DNA from: Dryocosmus kuriphilus
Lineage: Eukaryota; Arthropoda; Insecta; Hymenoptera; Cynipidae
DNA: 64,000 bases
Direction of reading: 5' to 3'
Assembly: GCA_038277395.1 (NCBI GenBank)
Contig: CM076190.1
Location: forward strand, 186,374,001 to 186,438,000
Shown: positions 31,835 to 44,888 of the stretch, one piece after another
How positions within the stretch are numbered: the stretch's first letter is position 1
Layout of the letters: every line of letters begins with the position of its first letter
The notes under the pieces: model-generated
What the model was told of the DNA's origin: nothing
The model's input: the letters and a program-made list of their open reading frames with translations, nothing else
The model's database searches: none
Translations under genes and position numbers: made by a program

Positions 31835-33945
31835 GAAAATAATTTTTATAATTTGTGAGATTATAATTTTATTATTAATAATAATAATATTTCACAATAA
31901 TTAATACATATAATCATTTTATAACAATGTGTAGTTTTAATTTTAATTTTAAGATATAGATTAAAGAATACTTGGGCAACATCATATTTTATGTTGTGAC
32001 GTTCGAGCAAACCCTATGAAGGGGGCCTGCCAGCAGGCAAACCTCCTGACTTCTGTGCGAGTGGCCAGTGACTCTAATCTAACGCTAGGGGAGACCCACT
32101 CCTAGCGAGAGCATAAAAAGCGTGGGTGGACGAGAAAAACACCAGTTACCCGACCAGCATCGAGAGCACAAGCTCCAACCTTCCCCTCAGCGGGACTTTG
32201 AGATTTGTATTTAGGGAATTGTGCTTTTGGTACGCCACGTCGGGATAACGCCTGCGTAAACTTAACTTCGAAATCAAATATTGTATTTGTGTGATCGGCC
32301 ACAGGGCAATTAATGTGAAAAATAAATAGGAATCCGAATGTGTTAGTGTGGTGAATTTATAAAACGAGTGTCGACCGAAGTGAAGGCAGTGTAGGGTGTC
32401 GTGAGTGTAAGTGATCCGCAACTCCCTATACAAATAAAGGTGGTCGTGAAATCGGTCAGGTACTTACAGAGATTTCTTTGGGTAAAAGATAGGGCCCTCC
32501 TTATCTTCTACAATACAAGGAATGCTGTTCCAAGCATGCTCTATGAGAAGAATCTTGCAATCCCAATCCCTTTTTGAGTGCCTTGAATATCTCGACCCTA
32601 TTGTCTCTTATTGTCGATTGGCAAAAAGTTCAAATTTGTTTTGACTTTCTGCACAGGAGACTGTACCAGGAAAAACTGTTTAGAGAAAAAGATAACAATC
32701 TTTCTTTGGCAAAAAGTGGGAATTCTTCCCACTTTCTGCACACAGCGAGCATTGGAATCAAATAACAAAGGCACTCACAGAGGAAAGGAATTCAATTAAA
32801 GCTAGCAAATCACTCGCTACATGGGGCCCTGCCAGCTGGAGTTTCGAGTCTAGGATCTCCTTACTACCTAAGAGTGAGAGAGAGAAGCGGTATGAAAGAA
32901 TAAAAGAGACAGCGATAGGTTAGCTCAGGAAAGCAAATTAAAGTGTGCGGTCAGAGATTTATTGTGAGACACGGCAGGTGTTGACAGACGATAAGTGGGC
33001 CATCAGGTCAGTAGTGAAAACCCATAGGGGTCTTAAGAATGTTGGATAAATGAGACAATAATAGCTTCTAATCTGTTTGCATAAGGGTTCACTCTTAAAT
33101 ATTGTAATATTGTCAGTTCTGAGCCGCGTTGTAAATCCCGTCAGGAAACTGATCAGAATATTTTCATTGAAATCCACCAGAATGACAATAATTATTTAGA
33201 TACTAATATAATTAGAGTAGGAACGCTAGTTCGAGTGGGTGTGAGTGATGAATAAAATTAAGATTTAGTATTATCTGTAATAGCAGAAATCCAATAAAGG
33301 CTAGGTACTTAAATGTAAATAAAGAGTCTCGTTCTTTACTTGCGTGCAAACCCTTGAACTACATAATAATTACTCGTATTTATATGAGAAGTCAGATATA
33401 AAAAAGTAACAATGTATATCTTATATATACAATCAACTAAAATAAGAAATATTATTTTTTTTAAATATGTTTTTGAATTTCTTGAGGTATTCCTAGCAGT
33501 CTTTATTCTTATTTTATTTTCATACATACAAATTTAATGTATATTAAAATAATAATCTATTTCAAATTTTGCATTATTTATTAATCTGCTTTTATATTAT
33601 TATTATTCTATAAAGGGTGTTTTTTCCATTCTTCCTTAAACAATGCAGCACACGTGTAAGAAAAATGACTTAAGAGACTTAAAAGACTTTAAGAAATTCA
33701 AACCCATATTTAAAAAAATTATTATTTCTTATTTTAGTTGAATGTATATAAACTATACATAAAATATGATGCTGTCCAAATATTCATATATCTATGTCTT
33801 AAAATTAAAATTATAATCTCACATTGTTATTAAATTATTATATGTATTACTTATTTTAAAATATTATCATTATTATTATTATTAAAATTATAATCTCACA
33901 AATTATAAAAATTATTTTTCCTTCCTTAATCTCTATAGAGTTTCA
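31835..33945. mobile_element. Fold-back (long inverted repeat) element split by a 1.4-kb insertion
   Basis: 31835-31995 is reverse-complementary to about 33770-33945, including 'aatttttataatttgtgaga' and 'acatcatattttatg'. The next part of the left arm is found only at 33409-33490, where 'caactaaaataagaaat' matches the inverted copy at about 33,715-33,745. The left arm is therefore interrupted between 31995 and 33409. No coding sequence in the arms. Confidence 0.65.
31996..33408. mobile_element. Insertion of unknown type, possibly LTR-derived
   Basis: Inserted in the fold-back arm with a possible 3-bp duplication, ATG (31993-31995 and 33409-33411). It starts 'ttgtgacgttcgagcaaacc', has a TATA-like 'cataaaaagcg' at about 32112 and 'aataaa' words near 32,320 and 32,425, and ends near 'aagtaaca'. 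This is suggestive of a solo LTR or LTR-bearing fragment, but I cannot define paired ends. Near-identical phrases 'ggcaaaaagt...ctttctgcaca' occur twice at about 32,620-32,745. Confidence 0.3.
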
Positions 33946-36428
33946 ACCTGAATTTGCACCTAAAACCAATGCGTCGATTCGCGCGAAGAAACCGATTGCG
34001 TGGGCGAAGTAAATTGTTCACTACTTTTTAACGATTAATTGGATTAAAATAAAACTTTCCAGAAAACTGGCTTTGATTTTTTGTGAACAACTTTCTTACT
34101 GGAAATTTTCTATTGCTCAAAATTCGCTCGACTCCCGAGAAGCTTGAGCATATGAATGCGTTTTCTGTGCAATGTTGCAAATAAGAATTGAAGCAATTTT
34201 TGTACAAAAATTTAACTATATATTCATTACGTTGTTATGCGTAGAATACCATAGGACACTCTCCCTGACATTTTTATAAGAAAATATTGAAAACTCGTGA
34301 ATATATAACGAGTTGAAGGGACAAGAGACGGAAAATTTTCATTACAAAAAAAACCCGTTTTTTGTCTTCATTTCGAAAGTGACAAAAGTTAAAACTTTTT
34401 TATGAGAAGAAAAAAGTTGCGCAATTAAATTTTATACCGAAATACGTATCTTAAAAATCTTAGTTCCAAACTTTTCTAAAAACTCCCCAGGGGCCAATGC
34501 AGCCTGGCGATATAAATTTATAGAAATTTATTAGTCGAGACGCCAACCCTATTTCCGAAGGATCGACGAGGTCTAGTCATTTTCTCTCTTGATTAATCCT
34601 GAATTCAAAATTCGTAAGCAGGCCTCTGGAAAATTTTCCGTTCTCGAGATATTTGCAATTTTTGTACATGTAAAATTTAAGAACAAAATGTAACATTTTT
34701 GTAAATAATTGTTTTTTCCTCTCGTTATACAAGCTCAGGAGAAACGAAAGTTGTCTGAAAATGTTTTCCCTTCGACGAATATTTATTGCAGAAAATCACA
34801 TAACGTGTGAAATAATTGGTATGAAATATGTTTCTCAATAACTTAAAAAATACTTCATGATTTGTTCTTAGAATAGACCCTATTTGCACCTTTTCAATGA
34901 TTCTTAACTGAGCAAAAAATATTTTTTTAAATTTCTGTGTCTTTATTATTGTTTACTAGCACAAACTGTACGTAAGGTAAATTTGTCATAACTCTTTAAC
35001 CAATAGGATATTTTTTTATTTAAAATAAATTATTTTCAAAACCAAAAACCAAACACAAGACTGTAATCGATTTCAATTTTTTTTATGTTTTTCGAAAGCC
35101 AACCCACATACTTGAACATTTTTCTTCCGCCCTACTAAGTACCACTATTCTATAAAAAAGCTATTAAAAAGACCTTAAAGAACTTTTTTTTTAAATGATG
35201 TAGTTTGCCAACAGAAATACGTAAGCAACTTTTTTTTACTGTAATTCTGATATACCTTTTCACTCTCTTTTCAAGTACGCAAAAAAAAATTAGTTTAAAT
35301 ACTGACCCAATAGCAGCGGTTTTTTTTTCTCAAAGTTTTAAAAATCAAAATTTTGTGTCAGATTAGGAATTGAACTTGAGAGATCTGTAACAAAGTCAGT
35401 TCATGAACTTTCCTTTTGAAATGATAAAAGAAATATTTTAAGAAAAGTATTTTATAAAAATCCCCCGTATGTAAAAATTATATAAAAACACACACTTTTT
35501 GGGTAATTCGTTACATAAAATTAAATTTTGGATTTTCTGTTTTAGAATAACATTTTTTGCAAACCGAGCTTTATGAAAACGTAGATTTTTATTTCAGCCT
35601 GTTTAGATAATTTGTACATAGAGATAGTATTTATTTCTAAAACTCATCCTATGCTCAATCAATCTGAAATCGAGTATTTCTAGAGCAGATTCATATAGTT
35701 TTTTTTTTTCCTTTTTACCTAAAAAGTAGCTAGGTAAGACCGGGTTCCACAGTAAAATAAATTCTGATCAATCAAGCTAAAATTGCTAAAAAAACCCGAA
35801 AATCCATGCATCTGCTATTGATTGGGGTTGAACGATTTTCATGATATTTACTATACTTAAATTTTTACAATTTATCCCAATCTGCAAATGAAGTAAAAAC
35901 TTCAGCAAATTTGTAGTAAAAAGTCTTATTATTGCAATATTATTATTCACAAGATAAATCATTTAATTAATTATATATTATTCAAGTACGACCGGATATC
36001 ATTATGTAATAAGATGGAATATTATTTATTACTGATATAAGAAATTTTAACAATATACTGCAGATATTTTTAAAAGAAAAGATTTACAGAAATGTTTTAT
36101 TTTGCAATCGCTATTTACTATATGATATCGTACATTAAAAATTTCATATTAGAGTATTTTATAGTGTTACCATGCAAAGCGCTGTAAAATCCTTGAAGGC
36201 TTGCTCTTGAGAAAAGTTTCCGAATGGAATTTAAAGCGACATTGCTTTACAATTTGGCAACGTCGCGGGCCTGGTAGCATCGGATGAATGTATAAATTAT
36301 ATACAAAATGGCCTGGCATGAAGGTTTCATATAATGGGTCTGACAAAATTGGCGAAACATAAAGAAGGCCGATATATACTGGCTCTGGTAAGATATATCG
36401 TACATAGTGGGACTGACAAGATTGGACA

Positions 36429-36430
<2 letters not shown>
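33946..36430. other. AT-rich spacer, no gene
   Basis: Long AT-rich non-coding stretch with homopolymer runs. Near 36,290-36,430 short phrases such as 'gggtctgacaaaattgg' and 'gggactgacaagattgg' recur, suggesting a degenerate tandem repeat. No RNA gene or supported coding frame. Confidence 0.45.

Positions 36431-36432
<2 letters not shown>

Positions 36433-36491
<59 letters not shown>
36433..36491. repeat. (TA)n microsatellite, ~59 bp
   Basis: Uninterrupted AT dinucleotide run. Confidence 0.97.
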
Positions 36492-36492
<1 letters not shown>

Positions 36493-36519
36493 ACTACATA
36501 ACTTTTGGTTGGTGACTTA

Positions 36520-36835
36520 CGGAAAGGACCCGAAAGTTCACCCCTCGAAACGTTGGTCAAAAACCGCTGGTTAATGAACACACTTCCTTTATTTTTAGAC
36601 CATGAAGGAGTGTGCCAAAGCGCATTCCAATCGGATGATTCTTTCAAAAGTTCTCGCGTTAGCAGACGACAACGACGGACGAGAACGGCGACGACGGCAA
36701 TAGACAGACACCGTCGTAAAAACTATTTTTTATCACTTAGGGTGTCTCAAAACGTGGAAATTTGATGAAAACTTAGGGAGGCAAATTTCACATAAATCTA
36801 ATACCTTCTCTGATGAGAATGTAAAAATATATTTT
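36520..36835 (+). repeat. Dispersed repeat family A, copy 4
   Basis: Shares 'tgccaaagcgcattccaatc', a GAC/GGC-rich core, 'cagacaccgtcgtaaaaact' and the 3' tail 'tgatgagaatgtaaaaatat' with the other copies. Small deletions disrupt the conserved 90-residue frame. Confidence 0.75.
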
Positions 36836-37068
36836 TAAAATTAAATTAAATTATTCATTGCTATTTAGATAAAAGGCAATAATATCATCCTCGATTTTCG
36901 TCAAACTATATTACTATACAGTAGCTTTAGAGAGTAAATGAGAATTAAGTATCGCGAAATATTTGATAAAAAGTGTGCTCATTCACCCATCTCGCTTTGC
37001 TTTGATTCCAAATTTTTTTTAGGAGGCGGCGCATTGTGCTCGTGCATGTGCATCTACTTTTGATAATT

Positions 37069-37172
37069 TGCATAGGAGAGAGAGACAGATAGAGAGAGAA
37101 ACGGAGAGGGGGGGGGCGAGAGGAGAGGGATGGGGGAGGGCAGAGGGAGGTAGAGATAGATAGAGAGAGAAA
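37069..37172. repeat. Purine-rich GA/G tract
   Basis: About 100 bp of almost only G and A on the + strand (GAGA, GGGG and GATAGA blocks). The open frame on the - strand is a product of this composition. Confidence 0.9.
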
Positions 37173-37568
37173 GAATTTTTGCGATATAAATTCAATGACA
37201 AATGAAAAAGAAGAAATAGTAGATTACACACCAAGGGGAGAAAGGCAGCGATTTCCGACGAGTGTGAAGTTTGCTGCCGAGCGAAGAGAGGGCAGCAATC
37301 ACACAAGTCGAGAAACTGCGTTTTCCCCTTGGTATGTATATATTTTTTCATGACATTCCTGCAGAAAATCCGACTTGAGAGAAAGTGCGCGCAAAGGGAA
37401 AATTCAAATCGATGTAACCAGGCTCATAGGGAAAAGCGTTAGGAGTACAGAGCGAGTGCAAGCTTAATCTGTTTTGATGAAAGCAGTAATTTACTACTTA
37501 GTTCACATTGCATTAGTTTAATTGGAAAACGGGAGTATTACTGCTTTCAGGCACTGCAGGCAATGCAG

Positions 37569-37616
37569 GCTACGTCATCTACTTTCACTCCTAGGGGCGA
37601 AAGTAGATGACGTAGC
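37569..37616. repeat. Perfect 18-bp inverted repeat with 12-nt loop
   Basis: 'gctacgtcatctactttc' (37569-37586) and its exact complement (37599-37616). Such a long exact stem is unlikely by chance. It may be a hairpin RNA or remnant of a palindromic element. Confidence 0.9.
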
Positions 37617-37619
37617 GGA

Positions 37620-39076
37620 GCGAAAGTAAAGGGGTCTGAAACTGGTCACTTTCGAAGCGCTATACAGGCATCGAAAGTTGGCCTTTCTGCAGGGGTGTTG
37701 TGAAAATAAGTTTTCATTATTCCTGAGGGAAATTTTAGTCCATCAATAAACGTGTGTGACAAGGGAATTCGCTTCGTACTTTATTTATCGTACTCTTTAA
37801 ATGTGAGGCGTTGTAATTTCCCATACATTTTACGTATCCGGAACTATCATAATAAAAGATAAAATTATTGAAGGTAAATAAAAGACTAATTGAACAGTAT
37901 TAATTTGAGGAAATTGCGTAAAAATCACAGTTTGTCATTTAACATGTAGATTCTTAAATATTCATTTAATTTGACTCCTTTTAGAAACTTTTCTAAGCTG
38001 AAATGTCAGAATGAAGAATCTGCCGAGAATTTAATAAGTCGGAAGCCTTTTTGATGTCTGTTGATGCATTTAACAAATACACAGTAGGGTATTCTCTAGA
38101 CACTATAATATAAATTTAAAAATTATTATCGTGTAGATTTTAATAACATCGGGTGAAACTGATGCTATCGTAACATTATTTTATAAATGAACATGCAATG
38201 CTATGACGATAAATATCATTGATTGTCTGTTCTGAGATTGTATGGAGGCCACTGAAGCCTGGCCTACCTACCTTTATTTCAGGAAAGACTGGGCCCACCT
38301 ACATCCTTTTTAGGACGTGTTACATTTTTTTTTTTTAGTAAATTCTTTGAATTTACATTTGTGAAATTTTAAAACACGTGCAATTAATTCTTAAACGATT
38401 TAGAGGCAGTAGCTATTAAAGTACAATTTTTTTATATAATACTTTTTACCTACCCCCCCCCCCCCCTCCCAGCTCCCGACGGTATTAACATAGGGCCTAT
38501 GCTACTATGTTTTTACAATCTCGGGCCTGTTGGTGTTATAAGCTAAACGCCAAGACATCGCCATCTTCCCGCTAATCGCCAATTGGCAGATTTATTTAAT
38601 AAAAATAAAGCATAAATCATTAAAACAAATGAAGACTCTACGTGAATGCAAACACTTAAAAATACCGTGAAGTATATTGGGGGTTACTCACATAGCCGGT
38701 TTGTGTTATTTCAAACCTATGTTTTTAAAATCTAAATAAGTATTTTGCTAAAATTATTGCAGCTTAATATTCAGAATTTATTAGGGTTTCTAGAAACGTG
38801 CAGAAACTGATCATGTTTATTCTAAAAGATTCGCTTTGTACATCAGTGCAACATACCAAAATCTGCCCAAATTCCACTGTCACACTTTTTGTCAACTTCG
38901 GCACACATTTACCCATGAACAAAAAACTTATTTAAGAATAATGGAAACTTATTTCGTTCCATTTTCCATTCAAACAGCATTAATTTTTGAAAAAACCGTG
39001 AGAGCGTATACAACGTGAACAGGTTTGGCGCCGTAACGTTAAAACCAGCAAGCGGAGTGAAAATGTTGAAAGAGTA
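37620..39076. other. Spacer, no gene
   Basis: AT-rich non-coding sequence with a C14-like run at about 38453-38466 and a T run near 38,325. Confidence 0.45.
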
Positions 39077-39078
39077 TA

Positions 39079-40010
39079 CGAGGTCTGTCCAGAAATTATC
39101 CGACCTTGTGCTGTAGCAGGAAAAGAAGTTAAGTCTAGTCAATGGGGATGATGTCCCCTTATAAGTGCTTCCCTTTGGAAGCCACAACCTTCTTCCAGCG
39201 ATCCTTCTATTTTTGGAAACAGTCTTTGAATTCAGCTTTCGGAATAGCTAACAGCCTCTTCATCGCATTTCTCTTTATCTCCTTCACGTCGTCGAATCTT
39301 CTTTCTTTGAGAGGATATTCCTATTTGAGGACCAACCAGGAGTCGTAGAGCGCTAACTCATGACTGTACGGTGGTTGACGTAGCTCAACAGTGCCGTGTT
39401 TCAGAAGAGATTGCTCGATAAGTTGCGATGAATGGGCAGGTGCGTTGTCGCGTTGAAGGACCCAATCGCCACTTTTCCACAAATCTGTCCGTTTTCTCCT
39501 TACTGCTCGCGTAATCGTTTCAAAACTTCTTGGTAATATTTTCTATTCACCGTCTGACCTTTTGAAGTGTATTCATAATGAACAACACCTTCCTGGTCGA
39601 AGAAAACAGTGAGCATCGCCTTGATGTTGCTCCGACTCTAGCGGGCTTTCTTGAGTCGTGGCTTGTCGGGCGTCCACCACTGAGAAGATTGGGCTTGTGT
39701 CTCAGGATCATAACAATAAACCCAAAACTCATATTACCTTTTCGAACATTTTCGGATATTTTTAAATTGTTTCCAAATTGTCCTGGGCAACTTCCCCTCG
39801 ATAATTCTGTTGGTCTTCTGTCAGCAGCCGTGGAATGGATTTTGCAGTCACACCACTTACCCCTGAATCTTGACTCATAACTTCCGAAAGTATAGTTTTT
39901 GGAATTCCAAGGTATACAGTGTGATACACAGAGAGATTGATGCTTCTCTGGAGAACCAGATTTACCATCACATTTGGGAAACATCATGTGACAGGGTTGT
40001 CTTTCAGGGC
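39079..40010 (-). mobile_element. Mariner fragment, 5' part missing
   Basis: A TIR-like end 'cgaggtctgtccagaaatta' follows TA at 39077-39078. The - strand contains decayed mariner transposase. 39971-39762 has VSGVTAKSIPRLLTEDQQNY and AQDNLETI, matching the linker between the helix-turn-helix and catalytic domains. 39,400-39,480 has a catalytic-domain block on -. No second TIR was found, so the element is truncated beyond about 40,010. Confidence 0.7.
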
Positions 40011-40320
40011 AGCACCATAAGCCATCTTTCTTTTTACATCACCTTTCTACAACTATCTCTCTCACTATGCAATTCGCGCGAGTACCTCTACAACGAACGT
40101 CGCAATCGCGAGTATAAGTTTACTCACGTATTTTACATGAATTTTCTGGGGAAGAGCAGCTCAGGCATGTTCTGAGGATCGTCGCGCGAAACACACGAGA
40201 AATTGGAGTGGACTTTGAATTGTAGAAGTGTGCCGAGATTTATTTAAAGCGAGGACTAATTGTTAGCATAATCTAGGACCCTGGGCTCGTAGATGCTAGC
40301 GCTAACTTGGGGCTAAAGAG
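40011..40320. other. No gene seen
   Basis: Short spacer between the mariner fragment and the LINE remnant. Confidence 0.4.
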
Positions 40321-40323
40321 ATC

Positions 40324-41480
40324 TAGTTGTTCTTGGGCGTGTCTGAGAGCCGTATTCAGGATATAGCATTAATGAAGGAGGCTCTCCGAAGCAGATACAC
40401 GCATCTCGTCCAACAGATATGGTCTTCCAAATTGTCGACTAGGAACAAGGTGTCTGCAATCAAAATACTTGCCGTCCCGGTTCTACTCTATTCATTTGGC
40501 GAAGGAAAAACTCACGGCCCTCGACTTTGCCACGCGTAAGGTCGTGCATATGCAGAAGAGCTTGCATATAAACTGGTCTCTTCTGTGCTTTTAAATCCCA
40601 TGCCATGTAGGCGGGGGCGGACTTTTGAATATTCAGCGCCTTCACGATCGAATTGTTCTGGATACAGCTCACATCGTCGCAAATGAAAGGGATCCTCTTC
40701 TGGCAATAGTTAGAAATCACAAGCTAACGTTTGCTTTCCTTAAATCATTCGAACTTGATTCAGGCACAGAAGGTCTCATCTTCGCGTGTCAGGATGCTGT
40801 GCTTTCAAAATTCACATAGCGTCGTCGCATTTTGGGCTAAGAAGTTCCTGATGAGAGGTAACGGCATCTTACGCACACCCCGAAAACCTAGGCACATATT
40901 GTTTGGCTGTCCTACTCAAGCTGGAGCGACTTACGTTCGGAGACATAATGTAGCCCTGAGAGTGCTTCACTAACGTCTCCGTCGCTCTTACGGTGTTAGA
41001 CGCGATCTTGGCTTGCCGAATGCTCCGAAGAAGAAAAGGTCAATTGTCGAAAATCAGCCCTGCCGACCACACTATGTTCGTGTTCAAATTCTCGGCCCCT
41101 GCCAAATAGCATCACAGACAAGGAGAAGGAAGGGAAGCAAAAGTATCGTGACCTTATAAGGGAGCTGCGACGACTGTACCTAAAATATTGGGGTAAGATG
41201 ATTGTCCTTGTGATCGGTGCTTTCGGAGCTACGTAGCCATCATTGGTTCGTAACCTCCAAATTATACCCGCGTGCCAAGAAGATGCCAACACTATTGCGA
41301 GATGGATGCAGAGAGCTGTCGGTCTTGGGTCGTTCCGTGTCCTCAAGATACACGAGAGTTTCGAATTCTCGTCATTTTAGTTTCATCGCACCAAGTATCT
41401 ACCCTTTTCAAGGTCATCACGCGTGGCCAAACATGTAATTTACCACGGTTCTACTGGGAGCGAGTGTCATTTGCCTGAAT
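40324..41480 (+). pseudogene. LINE 3' remnant (C-terminal reverse transcriptase region)
   Basis: + strand pieces read as the part of LINE ORF2 downstream of the catalytic motif: FLGVSESRIQDIALMKEALR, then QQIWSSKLSTRNKVSAIKIL and PVLLYSFG at 40327-40539. GGGLLNIQRLHDRI-like sequence and a long second piece follow at 40625-40819. Near 41,200 a segment reads VLVIGAFGAT in the C-terminal tail. Frame changes every 100-200 bp. The clade differs from the three LINEs elsewhere in the window. The 5' part is absent. Confidence 0.65.
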
Positions 41481-42640
41481 AGCACTCGCTCCCATGCGAC
41501 AGCTGTGGTGGTTTGCGGTGATTGTTTAACTGCACATAGGGTATTCATAGGGTTTTTTTAACAGTTGAATCGAGCATCGTAGGGCCATATACAAAATTTA
41601 ATTTAACCGATTTAAAATAAGAAATGAATATACCGCAACTATTAATGCACATAAATTATAGTTATTATTATATTTACCAAAAGGATTAGGTAAAATCGCT
41701 AATAAGATGATATACTGAGTACTGATACCGGTCCTCATTTTGTTGAAATAAAGGAACCGACTTCTGAAAAATTTCTACTAGAATTTTACTCTACAAAAAT
41801 TTCAAGATATATACTAGTCGCTATCTTATACATCCTTCTAAATTATTTCTATTTCATAACAGTTTTTGTCCGACACTATAGTCGTAAAGATTATAGATTT
41901 ATGACATCGTATATGTACAGTGTACACTGTATACTGTACAATTTAGAGGGACCAAGATACTTTATTATACTTATATAATAATAAAAATGTAAGCTTCTTA
42001 CCTGCGAGTCAGTTTATTGATAGACTACTTCCATGTCAAAATATACTTTGAAATAATAAACTTTTTTGAATAATCCCGTATATAATTTTATATTGATATT
42101 CTTCACAAAATTTTAAGAACTTGATATTTTAAACAACTGCCTATTTCTTCATTAAATTTTTAGTACTAATACATCTATCATGAATAACATAATAAGGAAA
42201 AAAGGTTTTAGGTTGTTCCGAAATACATGAAAAAAAAATTTTTAAATTAAATAATTCCAAGCTTTGAGTTTCACCCAGAAACTAGAATCATTTGGGTCAT
42301 TGATACACATATACATTTAAACGTAATTCTGCGCGGCCTTGGAGAAAATAAATGATACAAATATAGATACAAGGTTATAAGATTAAAGTGTATTAGTACA
42401 GTCTCTGATACGACTCAAAATATTCGATAAATTCGTTAAATTATTTCAGTCTTTACTTCACTCACATGCTCGAAAATTGCACGTTATTCTAAGATTGAGG
42501 TTCTATATTATATAATTTCTTAAATTTAGGAACTGAACTGCTTTTGTATTCAATTTATTTTATGCATCACTACTATTACCTGGAGCCTACAATGGATTTA
42601 TTTTTCAAAATTGAGGATATTCTGGATGTTTCCGAAGCAA
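41481..42640. other. AT-rich spacer, no gene
   Basis: Non-coding. A short self-complementary stretch ('gtacagtgtacactgtatac') lies near 41,915-41,935. Confidence 0.45.
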
Positions 42641-42641
42641 T

Positions 42642-44040
42642 TCAAAACCCAGCCAATTTGAATTTTCCACAACTCGACTTGATGCCCTTATTATGAAGAC
42701 TTCTTTGATCGTACACAAGTACTTTGGTCAATCTCTTGTGATGTTTTGTTGTGATTGCTGCATAACCTGCGTTTTGAAAACTATTCTTGATATACTTTTG
42801 GGACTCAAGACTTTCCATCTCCTTAGAAGGCCCCATTAAAAGCTTTTAGTAAGGTGGAAGAAATTTCTATAGCTCGGGCGTCGATGAGCTATCTTCACAT
42901 TCCTGTATGTCAAGAGCATGTAATTAACCTTGGCCGAGTAATTGTTCCTTCATGGTGGCCAATTTTATGGTGTAGGTGTTTATTTGGAGGATAATAATTA
43001 CAATAATTCAGCATCTTCTGGATTGAATTGGATTAACTGCGAGTTGCCAGTTCAGAGGTTATTCTTTTTGGTAGCAATGATACCGTCTGGTGTTACAGCC
43101 AGGGAGTTAATGACAGAATTTTCTGGGTCATTTTCACAAGCTTCATTTCTTTATGATTTATCCAGATAATATGTAATATTGTAGTAATATGAACGTCTCC
43201 CAACGCGTCCCCATGCCGGGGTTGCAGGAGAACTACAAGTACAAAAAAAAAAAATAACAAAAAAAATGTATAGCCGCATACGCGAAACTTACTGTACGTA
43301 TGTCTTTTTATAGTAAAAAACACAAAAATAATAGTCTTACAACCGTAAGATACAACGAAGGTCGTCTTCCAGGCGTTTCTAATCTCATTCCTCACAGCCA
43401 TAATCAGTGGAAGAAAATTCGTTCGGTTGCAGGAGATTAGTATGCTTGCAAAGATGTGCAATATATGCGAATCGTTTTAATTGATTCTGCAGCTCGACTT
43501 TCCAAGGTGGTAAAACTGCTCCATTGACATCTTTTGCCTTGGTCCAAAAGTTTTCGTCACCCTCATTTGTTTGATACGTTTTCATAAAATAGCTACACGG
43601 GCCTCATTGATGTCAACTATTTTTTTCAATCCATACATGTGGCATACAAATTCGGCTATAACTTACTCTATAAACTGCTGATAAGTTGACGGTATTTAAA
43701 TCTCTAATGCTTTCAAAGACATCTATGTACCTATCATAGTTCCTCAAAATAGTAAATGGGCGATTCTTACCTTTTCGGTCGAAAGACGGGTCATAGTCAT
43801 AGTCATAGTCAGTGCGCGGAAAGCTGGAGACGCATTGCGTAAGTCTGTTCCTAATTGACTTTACAACTCCGTAGCATTGACAAATCTTGCGAATTCCCAA
43901 CGCCGACATGTATTCACACCTCTACGTCGTTCCTTATGTGTGTCATGTTACCCAGCAGTATGATCAGGATGTCGCACAGTGGCCCAGGAAACCCCAGAAG
44001 GTGGCAAAAACCTAACTTCTCTATCTGGGAAAAGTGAACA
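42642..44040 (-). pseudogene. Decayed protein-coding fragments, probably transposon-associated
   Basis: - strand pieces 43909-43613, 43585-43385 and 42836-42642 have protein-like composition and sit in one direction. The middle piece includes LPPWKVELQNQLKRFAYIA, and CSSFPRTDY-like sequence precedes it. Similar 'LPP...L..H..R..Y....W' arrangements occur in uncharacterised proteins linked to insect transposons. I cannot name the family. A + strand frame at 42942-43169 (VAMIPSGVTARELMTEFSG) overlaps and may be an independent fragment. All are short and broken. Confidence 0.3.
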
Positions 44041-44880
44041 TAGGACATTCATAAGGGTATATCGAAGCAGTACTAACCAAAGTTTTGTAACATTTCTTTA
44101 GGTATTGCGTTGTTGGCAACAACAAATGTCAACAAAGAGTTCAAAAATTTATTTGTAGGTGCATATTCAAAACAATAAATTTTATTTTATACTCCATGTA
44201 TATTTCAATTTTTCTTTATCGTTTTCTCATCTGTAAACATACAAAAATCAGAAAAAAACTGATAACATTGCAAAGTTATTCACTAATATTTGCGTTAAAC
44301 ATTCCGCGATAAATTATTACCATCCTTTAATTTTGAGTACACTTCCGATTGATCGTTCTCCAGCGTTCCCTTTGGGATGAAAGTTTAATTTACGTCAACT
44401 TATTACTTAAGATGGTTCCCTCAAGAAAAGGTTGCCTCATTTTGCACGTTTTCACATTTAAAAAGAAAAATCGCTTTATAAACAAATCCGCGCTCTGCGC
44501 GTAACGTGCTTCAAAGAGCGCCTACATTGCTGATTTCGCTTTCGCACGAAGAAATAAATGAGTGGAGTCTTTCTTCATTCATTTGTTTTTTTTTTCCTTG
44601 TTTTCCTCATTTCTTATGTTGCTTCGTCACTTCTGCCACTAGAGGGCTACTGTTCTCATTTCTCACCATACGATTTAGGTACATTATTTCCGGATTTTAT
44701 CTGATTAAAGTCTGATGAAGCAGGTCGTATGTAAAAATAATTCAATTTCTAAATATTACAAAACTATTTATTAATATCGTTGAACATTGCGCAATCAATT
44801 GTCACCCTTTTTAAATCTTGCGCACACTTTCGACTCATCGTTCCCTGGCGTTCAATAACAATCAATTTGGTAACAATCAA
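44041..44880. other. Spacer with a diverged direct repeat
   Basis: About 100 bp at 44,270-44,370 resembles 44,755-44,860 (word order: 'caaa.ttatt.a.taat', 'gaacattgcg', 'cacttccga.tgatcgt', 'ggcgttc'), about 490 bp apart. Between them no supported gene. Confidence 0.35.
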
Positions 44881-44888
44881 TAACAATC

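Noticed and set aside
31991..32422. Solo LTR with TG...CA ends
   Set aside because: Candidate ends do not give a consistent target duplication; kept only as an unknown insertion (31996-33408).
37019..37351. 110-residue - strand frame with Leu/Ser-rich hydrophobic stretch
   Set aside because: Derives from a GA-rich purine tract; no homology or gene context.
40460..40720. - strand frames opposite the LINE remnant
   Set aside because: The + strand reads as LINE reverse-transcriptase C-terminus; the - frames are shadows.
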